Origin: Prochilodus magdalenae
Lineage: Eukaryota > Chordata > Actinopteri > Characiformes > Prochilodontidae
Direction: 5' to 3'
NCBI GenBank assembly: GCA_024036415.1
Contig: JAMWET010001329.1
Coordinates: forward strand, 124,001 to 188,000
Length of the DNA: 64,000 nucleotides
The translations under genes and the position numbers were made by a program. Below, one piece after another: positions 13,501-41,647 of the stretch (position 1 is the first letter of the stretch; every line of letters begins with the position of its first letter). The notes beneath the pieces were generated by a model. The model was not told where the DNA came from. It saw only the letters and a list, made by a program, of their open reading frames with translations, and searched no databases.

Positions 13501-14239
13501 CGCCAACCTGCAGGAACTGTGTGAAAATATTCAAGCTGGGCCGGATGGATTATGCCAGGACATCATTAGGAACCTCTACAACTCCATGCACAGACATCTG
13601 GCGTGTTGGGTTATCAAACATGGCAGCCTGACTCCTTACTGAAAGACACTACCTCTGCATGTGTAGCTCAATACATATTGCCTATATCATTCTTAATTTT
13701 TCACCATTTATTGTTTCTGGTAACCTTTATATACCTTTTGAATGGCATTCCAACATGGAATTGCAATCCAACACCTGCTTCTGAGTGCAACCAATTTTTA
13801 GGGTAATGGTATCACCACAATATTTATAGTTCACATGCCTTTAGAGCATCTTTTACAGCATACTGTACCATGTTTTCCCAACGTTGACCTTCAGGAACTC
13901 CCTCCTTGTTATCCTGATTCCTTTCGTGGCTGCCAACCTGTGAGTGTTATTGGCAACAGCATATATTAACTTTCACTTACAGTAATATAGAACATAGTAA
14001 TAACGTTTTTCCATGTTAAAATGAGACGTTTGGGTAACAAAAATAGCTCAAATTACTCAAATCATTTCAGAGAGAGCACACAAGCTACACTAGCTTAGCT
14101 ATTTAGAGGTTACAGGTCTAATATATTTATTGTTTTCCTTGTTTTAAATGTATACCATTATTACTATTAGCCAGAGGTCTTACCAGATTGTAGAGAAACA
14201 TCCAGAGTGACGCTGAAGAACGTTTGGGTAGTAAAACAT
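573..14239 (-). CDS. rec8: rec8, meiotic cohesin kleisin subunit (14 exons, C-terminus not in window)
   Basis: Rec8 is the alpha-kleisin that replaces Rad21 in meiotic cohesin. It bridges the SMC1 and SMC3 heads and is cut by separase. Coding exons, in order: 14239-14184, 13937-13869, 9464-9322, 8001-7926, 7762-7642, 6680-6608, 6088-6021, 5634-5568, 5489-5408, 4286-4103, 3772-3632, 2441-2369, 975-806, 621-573. All splice sites are GT-AG and all 13 junction phases agree, giving 457 codons. The family is shown by the N-terminal [15 protein letters not shown], by [18 protein letters not shown], by [21 protein letters not shown] at about 135-155, and by [11 protein letters not shown] at about 335. 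Human REC8 is 547 residues, so roughly the last 90-100 residues (winged helix that binds SMC1) are missing. Fish have rec8 paralogues; which one this is cannot be told here. Confidence 0.92.
806..975 (-). CDS. rec8: rec8 exon 13
   Basis: Encodes [20 protein letters not shown], like human LPPELLGLWTHCAQ. A Glu/Arg-rich tail follows with four overlapping ExxR strings ([16 protein letters not shown]), the minimal separase cleavage pattern. Acceptor TGTTGCAG; donor GTGAGA, phase 0. Confidence 0.9.
1526..1555. repeat. (CA)n microsatellite
   Basis: About 14 uninterrupted AC units in rec8 intron 12. Confidence 0.95.
2369..2441 (-). CDS. rec8: rec8 exon 12
   Basis: A 73-bp exon encoding [20 protein letters not shown] and SPCN. 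It corresponds to the human PPERTIRGPAELFRTPTL segment (pattern LF-SP). It enters in phase 0, and its final base A joins TG of exon 13 to make Met. Acceptor TTCTAG follows a pyrimidine tract; donor GTAAGC. Confidence 0.8.
2590..2850. repeat. Dispersed fish retroposon tail
   Basis: Resembles a common fish interspersed repeat with landmarks TTTATATAGC, CAAAGCAGCTTTACA and GGGAACCATC...CCCATCCTC. Probably the 3' part of a non-LTR element; the family name is not certain. It lies in rec8 intron 11. The 65 bp at 1803-1868, with GAGTCCGGGAGATCGGC, may be a separate retroelement scrap. Confidence 0.5.
3632..3772 (-). CDS. rec8: rec8 exon 11
   Basis: Encodes [20 protein letters not shown], then [17 protein letters not shown], equal to the conserved human LLFWDKETQISPEKFQEQL. 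Acceptor TTTCTCAG; donor GTATGG after a phase 0 Leu codon. Confidence 0.93.
4103..4286 (-). CDS. rec8: rec8 exon 10
   Basis: Encodes [20 protein letters not shown], then [16 protein letters not shown], which aligns with human ALLMEVTPPEELRLPAP. The rest is acidic. Acceptor TATCCAG, donor GTGTGA. Confidence 0.9.
4699..4953. mobile_element. MITE, GTCCAAAGAAAAAC family, copy 1
   Basis: About 255 bp bounded by inverted ends: ATATCGTCGCTGTCCAAAGA on the left and the complement of TTCATTGGACAGCGATGATA on the right. Non-coding. Four relatives occur in the window (23822, 34120, 40333, 41197). Lies in rec8 intron 9. Confidence 0.75.
5408..5489 (-). CDS. rec8: rec8 exon 9
   Basis: Encodes an acidic, Glu/Lys-rich linker ([20 protein letters not shown] then AMVSLE). 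Supported by phases on both sides, an acceptor CTAGCAG and donor GTGAGT rather than by strong similarity. Confidence 0.8.
5568..5634 (-). CDS. rec8: rec8 exon 8
   Basis: Encodes [20 protein letters not shown] followed by LG, matching the REC8 segment with REL-DLL-A-EE. Two acceptors overlap (CAG and CAGAG). Only the second, at 5635-5636, keeps the frame. Confidence 0.88.
6021..6088 (-). CDS. rec8: rec8 exon 7
   Basis: Encodes [20 protein letters not shown] and AE. This resembles the EAITILEAEPIRMLEIE stretch of human REC8. Acceptor CTCAAG, donor GTACAC. Confidence 0.9.
6608..6680 (-). CDS. rec8: rec8 exon 6
   Basis: Encodes [19 protein letters not shown] and NTAPI in the poorly conserved linker. 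Frame was fixed by exon 5 (phase 0 in) and exon 7 (phase 1 out). Acceptor TTTCAG, donor GTAAGA. Confidence 0.85.
7642..7762 (-). CDS. rec8: rec8 exon 5
   Basis: Encodes [20 protein letters not shown], then [20 protein letters not shown]. The D-PFFG-M--D--LPSP pattern is diagnostic for REC8 over RAD21. The exon ends in phase 0 with donor GTTAGG. Confidence 0.94.
7926..8001 (-). CDS. rec8: rec8 exon 4
   Basis: Encodes [20 protein letters not shown], equal to the human helix around LERLHRAQLQIRIDM. Both ends are split codons that complete with exons 3 and 5. Confidence 0.92.
9322..9464 (-). CDS. rec8: rec8 exon 3
   Basis: Begins inside a Cys codon and encodes DDIIDYLKV, then [18 protein letters not shown] and FHQQCAFLL, the conserved kleisin helices that pack against the SMC3 coiled coil. 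Acceptor TGTGTGCAG, donor GTAAGA. The 4.4-kb intron before it is filled with transposon remains. Confidence 0.94.
9640..12150 (-). mobile_element. Decayed L2-like LINE in rec8 intron 2
   Basis: Minus-strand translations, read from right to left, give endonuclease pieces and then reverse transcriptase pieces. The endonuclease pieces are [20 protein letters not shown] near 12010 and the GDFN motif near 11690. The reverse transcriptase pieces are [14 protein letters not shown] near 10800, [20 protein letters not shown] near 10630, [20 protein letters not shown] near 10450, the catalytic YADDTQLY near 10360, and [14 protein letters not shown] near 10220. Stops and frameshifts break every domain, so it is dead. 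The YADDTQLY and DKTEV signatures fit the L2 clade; a related clade is possible. The last 350 bp (9680-10030) look like its 3' UTR. Confidence 0.85.
12600..12815. other. rec8 intron 2 unique segment, nothing recognised
   Basis: A 68-codon minus-strand open frame (12814-12608) has no Rec8 or transposase similarity that I can see, and intron phases do not allow it as a rec8 exon. The surrounding 12150-13060 holds no other recognised feature. Confidence 0.4.
13066..13799 (+). mobile_element. Internally deleted Tc1/mariner-like copy 1
   Basis: Ends form an imperfect inverted repeat: TTGCACCCAGAAGGAATC near 13075 against the complement of CTTCTGAGTGCAA near 13790. Frames near 13350 read [16 protein letters not shown], like the first catalytic Asp region (FSDE). 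Frames near 13600 read [11 protein letters not shown] and, in another frame, [10 protein letters not shown], like the usual transposase C-terminus (GGxTxY). The region carrying the second Asp and Glu is absent. A relative at 53489 has the same gap. Confidence 0.65.
13869..13937 (-). CDS. rec8: rec8 exon 2
   Basis: Encodes [19 protein letters not shown], completing the Trp codon from exon 1 and ending two bases into a Cys codon. The acceptor is ACTCACAG and the donor GTACAG is weak but phase-correct. It matches the LAATRG...VNV segment of REC8. Confidence 0.92.
14184..14239 (-). CDS. rec8: rec8 exon 1
   Basis: Start codon at 14239-14237. The exon encodes [18 protein letters not shown] plus two bases of a Trp codon, the invariant Rec8/Rad21 N-terminal start of the SMC3-binding domain. 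Donor GTAAGA follows. Confidence 0.93.
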
Positions 14240-14998
14240 TTTAGCTTCGCTCTCTGCAGTAACCTCTAATTTGCCTTGTTATTCAATATAACTTAAATCA
14301 CAATTTAGGTCTATTAGAAAACAAGTCGGCAGCGGTGATAAAATGTGTACTGGGATGATGATATATGTAGATGATTCGATATGCGTCTCAAAATGCTGAC
14401 AGGCTTTTTGGCGCTCTCTGCTAAAATTCAAAAATCGAGAATCGTGTCGTTTCATCCAATCAGCGCTGCGATCGCGCTGAGCGACCAATCAGGATGTTTC
14501 TCAACAGGGATCGTGGTAGTATGGATATATTCTTAACTTAATTCATATGTTTATTATACATATTGTGCTGTATTGTTAAAACAATCTGGCTAATTCACTG
14601 AAACTTGTTTTAATAATGACAGTCCATCATTTTTGATATGTTATGTATTTTCATATGGTTTACAGTAAAATAATCCTAAACTTCGCAAAAGTAAGTATGT
14701 AAAAGAAAATAAGTATAACTGTTCCAGCGGTCTGCCAGCCTGCCAATCAGTCAGCGTTGTGGCTCCGCCCCATTAGCACAAATCTAACACGCTGTCAGGC
14801 GAAAGGCCAATCAGAAAGGCAGAAACTGCCGGGGGGCGTTCTAACGGCGGCGCTGGCGTGACGTCACAGATTTTTTTTCCGAAGTGGCGAGTTTTCCTTC
14901 GACGCCACGCCTCTGCGTGAAGAATGTCAGAGTCAGATTGAAGCAAGATTGACTACGCCTTGTGCTCTGGGCAGAATATAGCACGGATACGAGTAGAA
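14240..14998. promoter_or_regulatory. Shared rec8/pdcd6 head-to-head promoter
   Basis: 759 bp separate the two start codons. CCAAT boxes (all CCAATCAG) lie at 14456, 14485, 14743 and 14807. A GC box (GGCTCCGCCCC) lies at 14761-14771 and a perfect CRE (TGACGTCA) at 14859-14866. CpG density rises from about 14740 and continues into pdcd6 exon 1. The boxes nearest pdcd6 probably form its housekeeping-type, TATA-less promoter. The pair at 14456-14489 is closer to rec8. NF-Y and CREB/ATF binding are inferred from motif identity alone. Confidence 0.7.
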
Positions 14999-33321
<18,323 letters not shown>

Positions 33322-34110
33322 CACAGCACTCTCAACCGCACACTCTAGTGCCAAACACCAGATCTCTCCACGCATATAGTCTTATATAGAGACATTTAGG
33401 GGACAGAATAATAGAACTTCACCTTACAGATTTATGTCTGTCTTCTCTGTCTGTCTGTGGTCATGTTTCTTTATGATGTTAATGTGATCATTAAAAAAAA
33501 ACTAATATTCATCTCCTTTCAGATTAAGGAACTTTTCAATTGTACATATCATTTAATGATCACACGCATGCGTTCTAAAGAACTCCCTTACTGTTTAAGC
33601 ATGAACTCATTTTGTGTCCTCTGTTTTGCTGAAGCCATGTTTACAAAGTCAATATGTACTTGCTCTGGATTCACTGACATGTAAACTAATGCCATATTTG
33701 TAAGGAACAGTTTTTAATCTGCATATGAACTTGCAGAAGGTTTAGCTTTTTATTCGAAGTAGGAGGAACATGCGCTTTTGTTTTGCATGATGCTTTACAA
33801 CTGCAAAAATGGAAACTGTTTTATTAAAAAAAGACTCAAAATCTGCTTTTTCTTGTCTGTTTTTCTTGTGGTTGTTCTGTTCAGATCCGGTGACTGTTTT
33901 AATTATCTACTATTATAAAAGAACGAGAAGACCTTTATATATGTTGAGTATGTGTGAATGGTGCTTCATGTTCTTATGCTTACTTGATTGACCTATGAAT
34001 AGCTGATGTATGTCAAGTCTTCTGTGGTTGCTGGGTAAATATTTGGAGTTTACCTCTAGCATTTGCTATGTGTACTCTTTTACTATCATTTTCCTTTAGA
34101 ATCATCAACA
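33322..34110 (+). other. pdcd6: pdcd6 3' UTR and downstream flank
   Basis: No coding signal. The sequence after the stop is AT-rich and free of recognised repeats, as expected for a 3' UTR. The end of the transcript is uncertain; the best candidate signal is at 33823. Confidence 0.55.
33823..33828 (+). terminator. pdcd6: Candidate pdcd6 polyadenylation signal ATTAAA
   Basis: ATTAAA about 500 bp after the stop codon, followed at 33850-33885 by a T/GT-rich stretch suited to CstF. Another ATTAAA at about 33490 lies in an A-run and has a poorer downstream element. Confidence 0.35.
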
Positions 34111-34119
34111 CAGTCATGT

Positions 34120-34310
34120 CTCTGTCCAACAAAAAACTAAAATTTCCAAACCTTGACCAGAGATGGCGAAAAAAAAAAAAAAACAGCATTCCTTTGCTAT
34201 GAGTTCATGTAACAAGCTTTTTGTTCCAATGCATTTTTAAGCATTTCTATCAGTCCATTCATCACTTGATTAAAAAAAGAAAATATATACTTTTGTTGGA
34301 CAGCGTAGGT
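34120..34310. mobile_element. Diverged MITE related to the GTCCAAAGAAAAAC family
   Basis: Inverted ends CTCTGTCCAACAAAA and the complement of TTTTGTTGGACAGCG. The interior has a poly-A run and no reading frame. It differs from the other copies by AAC for AAAG in the terminus. Confidence 0.55.
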
Positions 34311-34474
34311 ACAAAGCATTACTTCCCAACCATTTTTTTTTCCTGGGAATGTCCGCTGTAGAGGACAATGGATTTTTGGGTTTTGGGTTATGTAAGGCTC
34401 AACTCTGCCCCCTGGTGCATGATTTAAACTGGTGCAGTGGCGAACGCAGTGGGAGAAATTCATTTTGGCCATAT

Positions 34475-34960
34475 TCTGAATCAGAGGGTCTGGATCAGAA
34501 TCAGGTTTATGGGCCAAGTATGTTGAGACACACAAGGAATTTGGTTTCAGCAATTGTGTCTCTTTAGTATTGCCAGTCCACAGTATACACAATGACTCCA
34601 CATATGCACAATAAATACACACAATTATAATATACAATCTTAACAATATGCAAGCAATAAACAAACTACAAATAATATACAGTTTACTACATTATTTACT
34701 AACAGTATAAGGCAGTAGTGTTGAGGTAGAGGTAGTAGTCTTAAGAGTATTACATCAACAGTATTAGTGTACATGTATGGGAAGGACACTGGTGTATAGT
34801 CTGGGATAAACTTCCTCAGCAGCTGCAGAATGTACATCAACTGCTGGGCCTTTTTGAGGCTGGATGTTGATGTTAGTGTCCCATTTCAGATCTCGAAAAA
34901 TGATAGCACCCAGAAACTTGAAGGCGTCCATGGTGGACAATAAAGTCAATAATTATACAT
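34475..34960 (-). mobile_element. Non-LTR retrotransposon 3' fragment
   Basis: A minus-strand frame at 34949-34860 reads DAFKFLGAIIFRDLKWDTNI, typical of the region after the reverse transcriptase of Rex1-like LINEs. The following 34480-34580 holds the GTTTATGGGCCAAGTATGTT tail common in fish elements. Confidence 0.6.
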
Positions 34961-35208
34961 TTGCACATATAGCATACATTAAACATAACTGGATAACTGT
35001 TTCCCCTCATTGTAACATAACCTGTCAATTGCTAACAGTATTAGTCAAAAAGTGGAAACTACAATCATTGGTAAATTGATTTATTAGGGGAGTTTTGTGC
35101 AATTTATTTAAAGCGGTGCATATAGCATGCTCTATTGTTTTTTTTTTTTAGCTTGGCCTCATCTTAATGAGTGTTGTTTATGGTTTATATGGGTCGTCCT
35201 GTATGTGA

Positions 35209-35802
35209 CTTCATCATTTTAACACAGCAACTACCCTGTAACACTGTGTAAGAGCATCATGATGTTTGGACCACTAAACCAACATTGCGTATTTCATTGG
35301 CTTACACTGAAAGAACACTTTTTGTTGATAATTGTTGAGATTTGTTATTTTTGTTGTCGATTTTCTAGGTGCAAATGAATATACACCCATTACAGATACT
35401 CATTTTTAGCAGCTACTGCTAATGTTTGAGTTTAACATATTATTACAATGACTCCACATATGCACAATAAATACACACAATTATAATATACAATCTTAAC
35501 AATATGCAAGCAATAAACAAACTACAAATAATATACAGTTTACTACATTATTTACAAACAGTATAAGGCAGATATTAAACATAACTGGATAACAGTTTCC
35601 CCTCATTGTAACATAACCTGTCAATTGCTAACAGTATTAGTCAAAAAGTGGAAACTACAATCATTGGTAAATTGATTTATTAGGGGAGTTTTGTGCAATT
35701 TATTTAAAGCGGTGCATATAGCATGCTCTATTGTTTTTTTTTTAGCTTGGCCTCATCTTAATGAGTGTTGTTTATGGTTTATATGGGTCGTCCTGTATGT
35801 GA
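35209..35802. repeat. Truncated second copy of a 2.8-kb tandem duplication
   Basis: Three blocks in the same order as their sources: 35209-35445 from 32417-32680, 35445-35571 from 34589-34715, and 35572-35802 from 34976-35208. The copy starts exactly where the source ends (35208/35209) and finishes where the source unit finishes. The source unit 32417-35208 contains pdcd6 exon 6, which the copy lacks. Confidence 0.88.
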
Positions 35803-36582
35803 TTTAACAGGTAAAATCCAGTTCCATTATACAGAAGGTGCAAAAGGAAATGTAAAGGAATTATGACTCATCATATGTTTCCTGTCTCGTATTTCCAATC
35901 ATTCCCACTCTATGATTAAATTAGTGTCACGTCTTATCACTGATGTCACATACGGCAACCTGGTGAGAGACAGAAAGAATTGGTCGTTATTGGAGCTTCT
36001 CATATTCTATCATGTCCATGTCATATTTAATCATTCTCCTGTCGGCCAGTGGGGCTACTGCCTGCACTCTGCAATCATACGAGATTAAATATGTGAAACC
36101 TGATAATGGATGCTGGCCTTTTCCATAATTACGAGTGTCTCTAAAATAGCTTGACTTACATCTTGTATGCCCTTCATTATTGGCATTATTTCCACATGGA
36201 TTAAACCTAATAGAGAAAATTAGGTTAGCGTGAAATATGGCTGTTTGTCCAAAATCTTGAAAAGAAGGCAATACAGCAAAAATAAACAAATAATAATAAT
36301 ACAAGGTAAAAACTGTTAATGCAATTTAAGCAGAGATATTTTATTCAATTTCTGTTGGTCTATTAATTATTTTACATTATGTAATGGGAGATGTGTTTTT
36401 TTTTCTTCCAGGCAGGAACAATATGCAGCATGAAGGGAAACCTTTCTACCTTTTTTCTGAATTCTGAAAAGGAAACATTTATAGATTTCATGGATTAGGT
36501 TTTGTGTTGAGCAATTTTCTCATTTTCATCATTACTGCTGCTATATTTTGTACCACTACCACTACTACCACAACAACAACAG

Positions 36583-36606
36583 TAATAATAATAATAATAA
36601 TAATAG
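36583..36606. repeat. (ATA)n/(AAC)n microsatellite
   Basis: Short run of AAC units then AAT units. Confidence 0.8.
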
Positions 36607-37109
36607 TCATTCCTCATACTCAGAAACCTTTTAAAAGAGGTGATGTAATCATACTTTGACATTAAAGGAGCATTTGTGAAAGGTCTTGTTCTATAGGAGC
36701 AAGCAGTGGTCAAGGCTCATTACTTTGTCAAGGATACAAATAGTGCACAGACCACAGAAAACTGTGTATATTTGTTCCATAACCAGCATTTTAAAGTATT
36801 TAAGGTGTCCCGCTATTGATAGAGCATAGTATTATTAAAAGATGAACATATAGTGTATAAGCTCTTTCATTCTTTTCTTTTATTATATCTTTAAATATTT
36901 AAAATTGTAGACAAGATGAACTCTGTGTGACCTATCAGTATCAACAAAACAGCATACAGCCAACCCTATAGACAACATTCGCCAACCATCTCTTCAGGAG
37001 TGGAGATGGTAATCTAGAATCATTATTCCCAAATCATCTTCAGGATCAGCCATAAACACTGTCCACTTTGGTAGTAGTTGGCACTGTCTGGGTTAGCACC
37101 CATAGCAAC

Positions 37110-37670
37110 TATAGTATCTCACAAAAGTGAGACCCCCCTTACATTTTTGTAAATACTTCATAATATCTTTTCATGGAACAACACAGAAGATATGACACTT
37201 AGATACAGTGTAAAGCAGTCAGTGTACAGCTTGTATGATAGTGTAAATTTGCCCTCAGCGTAACTCAACACACAGCCATTAATGTCTAAACTGCTGGTAG
37301 CTGAAAGATAGCGAGAATGGCCCTGTTGGAATATTGCCCTGTGGCCCAGTTTCCGAAGGGAGGTGATCATGTTCTGCCTCAGTATGTCACAGTACATGTT
37401 AGCATTCATGGTTCCCTCAATAAACTGTAGCTCCCTACAGCTGGCAGCACTCATGCAGCCCCAAACCAGGACACTCCCACCCCCATGCTTGACTAAAGGC
37501 AAGACAGTCAAGCATGGTGGTGGGTCTTTGTACTCCTAACCTGGTTGCCTTCACACATGCTTGACACCATCTGAACCAAGTATGTTTATCTTGGTCTCAT
37601 CAGACCGCAGGACATGGTTCCAATAATTCATGTCCTTAGTCTGCTTGACTTCAGCAAACTGAAGACTACT
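37110..37670 (-). mobile_element. Tc1-like transposon fragment
   Basis: Terminal sequence AGTATCTCACAAAAGTGAG at about 37112 belongs to the same family as 19630-20846. A minus frame reads LPLVKHGGGSVLVWGCMSAA and ELQFIEGTMNANMYCDILRQ, then jumps over the rest. The N-terminal half is missing and the copy ends near 37670. Confidence 0.8.
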
Positions 37671-37993
37671 TTGTTAACACAGAAACTCATTTTAGTTTGT
37701 CTACTTCAACAAGTTGCTTCTGTTTGATCATTGCAGCCTCTTACTGGGTACCAGCCAATTAGAGCAGAGCTTGTCAGATTATTCATGAGCTCACCAAAAA
37801 AGGGAAAACAGCTCATTTCATTCTAGAACCAAATCACAAGGTGTAAACTTTCTATGTAGAAAATGATTTAAAATACTGAAGAAATGCATTCTATGGGACA
37901 TTTCAGGGCATAAAATGTCAGATTGCCATCAGAGTATAAAGAGTCAAGTTAACTTTTAGTGGCTAGAAATTCAATGTAGGTTTTATCCTCCAA

Positions 37994-38100
37994 TTTGCGT
38001 GTTTTATAATTAGAGCCCAGAAACATGATTTTTTACAGAATAGTTGTAGCCTATTCTGTAAAAAATCATGTTTCTTGGCTCTAATTATAAAACACGCAAA
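37994..38100. repeat. 50-bp hairpin (inverted repeat, 7-nt loop)
   Basis: Arms 37994-38043 and 38051-38100 pair over 50 bp with one mismatch; the loop is TTGTAGC. The left arm runs from TTTGCGTGTTTTATAATTAG to ACAGAATAG. Confidence 0.95.
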
Positions 38101-38143
38101 TGAGCAAAGCTTGAACAATAGATTATACTGATAATACAAGTGC

Positions 38144-38382
38144 TATAACCTCCTGAGACCCGGACTTGCTTGGTGTGCAGTTTTAATTTCTACTAGCTAT
38201 TTGTGTTAGTAGAACCTAACAAATTTAAAAACTAAACATTGTCTTTGTACAGGAAGTTGTTTTGGCAAAAAATAATGTCATCATATGAGGCCAAAGGGTC
38301 AACGTTTAAAAACTTATCATAGTGCCGAGAAGCAGAAATGTAATGTCCTCATATGAGGACGCTGGGGTCACAGGAGGATAAT
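38144..38382. mobile_element. MITE with CCTCCTG ends
   Basis: About 240 bp, ends ATAACCTCCTGAGACCC and the complement of GGGGTCACAGGAGGATAAT. Internal TCATATGAGG occurs twice. No coding capacity. Confidence 0.7.
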
Positions 38383-38561
38383 GCAGAGACACAAAGATGT
38401 GAGATATAAGCTTCTCAGTGTGGCAGCCAGTGAGATTGCTGAAAAATAGCCAAAATCAGCAGGAGGTCATTACATAAAAATTAAAGCGTTCATCTCAACA
38501 GGCATTAAACTAATAAACAATCCTTCATGCAGGTTTACAGCGACATTCCCCAGCACTTCTC

Positions 38562-38650
38562 AATCAGAATCAGAATCATCAGAATCAACTTTATTGTCAC
38601 ACAGTCACAAGAACCGGCGAAATTAGCCATCGACCTATCCATACAATAAC
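38562..38650. repeat. Non-LTR retrotransposon tail
   Basis: CAGAATCAGAATCATCAGAA followed by CTTTATTGTCACAC, a dispersed fish LINE 3' tail. 38650-40330 beyond it has no recognised feature. Confidence 0.45.
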
Positions 38651-40332
38651 ATACAGGGGGGGAAACAAGACAGGACAGGAGGACAGGTGAGCCGCTGCGT
38701 GAGACACGCGCCGCCAATCTTCAATGAAAAGGGTTACACAAGGAAGGAAGAGGGAAAAAAAGCATTACCCCCAGACTGTGCCCTAAAAGAGCACAGTGTA
38801 GGAACATCAAAAAAACCTCAGCACATAGGCACATACAGCACAAAACCAAGCAATGGAGGCGGCTATAAGCTGATACTAATGTTTATATACATAAGCATGA
38901 AATCGCTGCACCACTGCCTTATTAACATAACAAAAACGCATCCACAGTACAGAAGAAATCCGGTCCCACCGCACACCGTGTGTCTGATGTGTGTGCGCTT
39001 CCTTGTGTATATAATTTGAGGCCCATTGCTTGCTGTGTCTGTTATTTAAGGCGCTCTCTGTCCCTGTCTCTGTCCCTGTGAGACTCGTCTAGCCAATTTA
39101 TCACCTCATCCACTCATGCACCCTCTGTCCCCACTTACCCTTTAAATCTGCCTTGCCCATACCCGACCAAATCACCTGACACGCATTCATAACGATGATA
39201 AAGTATGTATCTTACACATGTTTTATTTCAGGGTGTGTGTGCAAGAGAGAGATAGTGAGAAGGAGAATGGGAGGAGAATAAAGCAACGGAGGAGACAAGT
39301 GCTAGAGCTAGAAGCAGTGACTTATTTGCATACATTATCTAAACCGTGTCCTCGCCCCGGTGTCCTCAGTCCACTCACGTCGGATTAGTTTCAGCATGGC
39401 AGGTTCTGCACTGCAAGGCAAATTTAAAGTAAAGCAATTGCAAAATAATGTCTCAGGTATCAGGCAATGTATTCATAACTGTTTCATGTAATAAGTTTGT
39501 GCAAGGTTTCTATCACCCCCTCTGTGAACAATTCTGACCAACTCAACAGCATATAGGCAAGAGCTTTCTATGGACAAGTGTAGAACCCTGCAGGTGACAT
39601 CCCTTCTTATTAAATACAGGGCATGGGAATAAGATCCTAATGCGGGCCAAGTATTTCCTATGGGATGTTAACACGTATGGATCATTGTCAGCACTGTAGC
39701 GCAGTGTATGGCATGATGGTGGCGTTTTATGGCGTATGCTGTGCTGGTTAGTGTTGTAGTACTCAAGTACTTTTTGAGTACTCCTGTCTCAAAAACTGTC
39801 TTGCCACAGTTTCAGGGTATAGTGAACTTCTGTCGAGATCACCCAGGGTAACTTTAAGCTGAATTATTAATGAATATCAACAAGACTATAATAAACAGAA
39901 TAAAGAATCCGTTCTCTGCATCAAGGGGTTCACAAACCTTTTGCGACTGGCAGCCCACACAAACTACCACCAAGGCTTCACTCCATTTAACCGACATCTT
40001 TTTGCTGACTCACCTAATGAGAGGGCTGATTTACACTGAAGGAAAGAAACAAAACTAAAGTCTCTTATTCTCCAGCTGGCTCAGTCTTAGTTGAGGATAT
40101 CATTGATCATTTCCATGATGGTTTAACTGAGGAGTATTTGTTTGTTGATGTTCATTAGTTCCAGATGTTCAGATATTCCCAGAGAACAAATGGGAATGTT
40201 ATGTTCTTTATGTTAAATGTTTTCATTTAATAATACGAAATGAATGTAAGTTAGTTTATGTTCATTTAGCTATGATTCGTTTGAAAAAGACTGCGTTATA
40301 ATAATAACAAAATTGTATTTATTTGTGTTTGT

Positions 40333-40568
40333 ATTGTCACTGTCCAGAGAAAAACATGCCCATATATCCATTATGTCTATTTGCACTTTTATGTATCATT
40401 TGAATGCAGCAGCTGTTTTTAGACTGTGCTAAAATGTTAAATGGACCAGAATTTGCTTGAAAAGATGTCTGGTTCCATTGACTTTCATTCAAATTAAACA
40501 TTTTTCATTGCCTCTTCTGTAAAGTTGAAATTTGGGAGTTATATGTTTTTCTTTGGACAGCGATGATA
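40333..40568. mobile_element. MITE, GTCCAAAGAAAAAC family, copy
   Basis: Begins ATTGTCACTGTCCAGAGAAA and ends TTTCTTTGGACAGCGATGAT. Same interior as 4699-4953 (GGTTCCATTGACTTTCATTC in reverse orientation). Confidence 0.75.
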
Positions 40569-41196
40569 TGTATTATACACACACAAAAATACAAATACTT
40601 TATGGAAATTATATTATTATAGTCACGACAAATTTTATGCAACATGGCAACATTATGTAGCATAATACAGCTTTCCTAACTTGCAGTGGGCAATGAAGGT
40701 TGATATACCAAGATTTTTTGTATGGAGTTTTGGACAGTTTGTATTAATGTATGCATCATGAATGTTTCCAAAACTGAAAGGGTATTGAAACACATTGCTC
40801 TTGTCTAAACAAAACCTTGTATCATGTTTTCATTTGTCCTGTGTTTATTTCATGTTGCATGGACCAAAAGAAATGACTCAAAATGCAGTTTTGGAATACT
40901 GTTTCAACTCATTGTCTGCTCTTATTAGACACATGAAACTTACTGGCCCACCTTGTAGATGTAGAGTCACAGACAATGACTCATCAGTTCCTGCACAGTT
41001 TGTGTTGGCCCCAGAATGCTGTTGGCAGTTGGTGAACTTTTCTCAGTCCAGCAGTGACAGTGAAAGCTGACTAGTCCAGCACTGCTGCGTCTGATGCACC
41101 GCTCACATAATCGTGAGGTGTTGCTGTGTGGGCCCTGATCACTAAAAACAGGTTATGTGGGGTAATACTCTATAATCGGACAGCACATATACTGTA

Positions 41197-41449
41197 TTCC
41201 GTCACTGTCCAAAGAAAAACATGTATCTCCATTTATGTTGATTTTTACTTTTAGGCCTCATTTGATCCCATAAGCTGCTGTTTACACTGTGTGGAAACTT
41301 CCTGAAGAACGGACCAACAGAAATGGCCCAGAATGGTTTGCAAAGACGCCTGGTTCCATTGACATCCATTCAAATTAAATGTGGTTTTGGCCTCTCCTGT
41401 AAAGTTGCCATTTTGGAGATACGTGTTTTTCTTTGGTCAGCAACGATAT
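41197..41449. mobile_element. MITE, GTCCAAAGAAAAAC family, copy
   Basis: Begins TTCCGTCACTGTCCAAAGAA and ends TTTTTCTTTGGTCAGCAACG, 628 bp from the previous copy and in the same orientation. Confidence 0.75.
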
Positions 41450-41645
41450 GGTAAGTGGATCTGCTGAAATGGAGAATAAGCATAGGAACATGGGTGTGGT
41501 TTCATTCTTAATAGGTGAGCCATGTGTGTACCAAGCTGCTTTGTGGGGACCAAAACCTGGCCGTTGTGAGAAACTTTCATCATTGTGGTGACCAGTAGTT
41601 TCTCTAGGAAATGAATGGAAGTCTATGTTGTGGTCACCCAGTTCA

Positions 41646-41647
<2 letters not shown>

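Noticed and set aside
14279..14488. 69-codon minus frame in the rec8-pdcd6 promoter as a rec8 upstream exon
   Set aside because: rec8 already starts with the canonical [11 protein letters not shown] at 14239, and the frame has a stop before it.
34197..34664. 155-codon minus-strand open frame
   Set aside because: It spans a MITE end and a LINE tail and has no protein family features.
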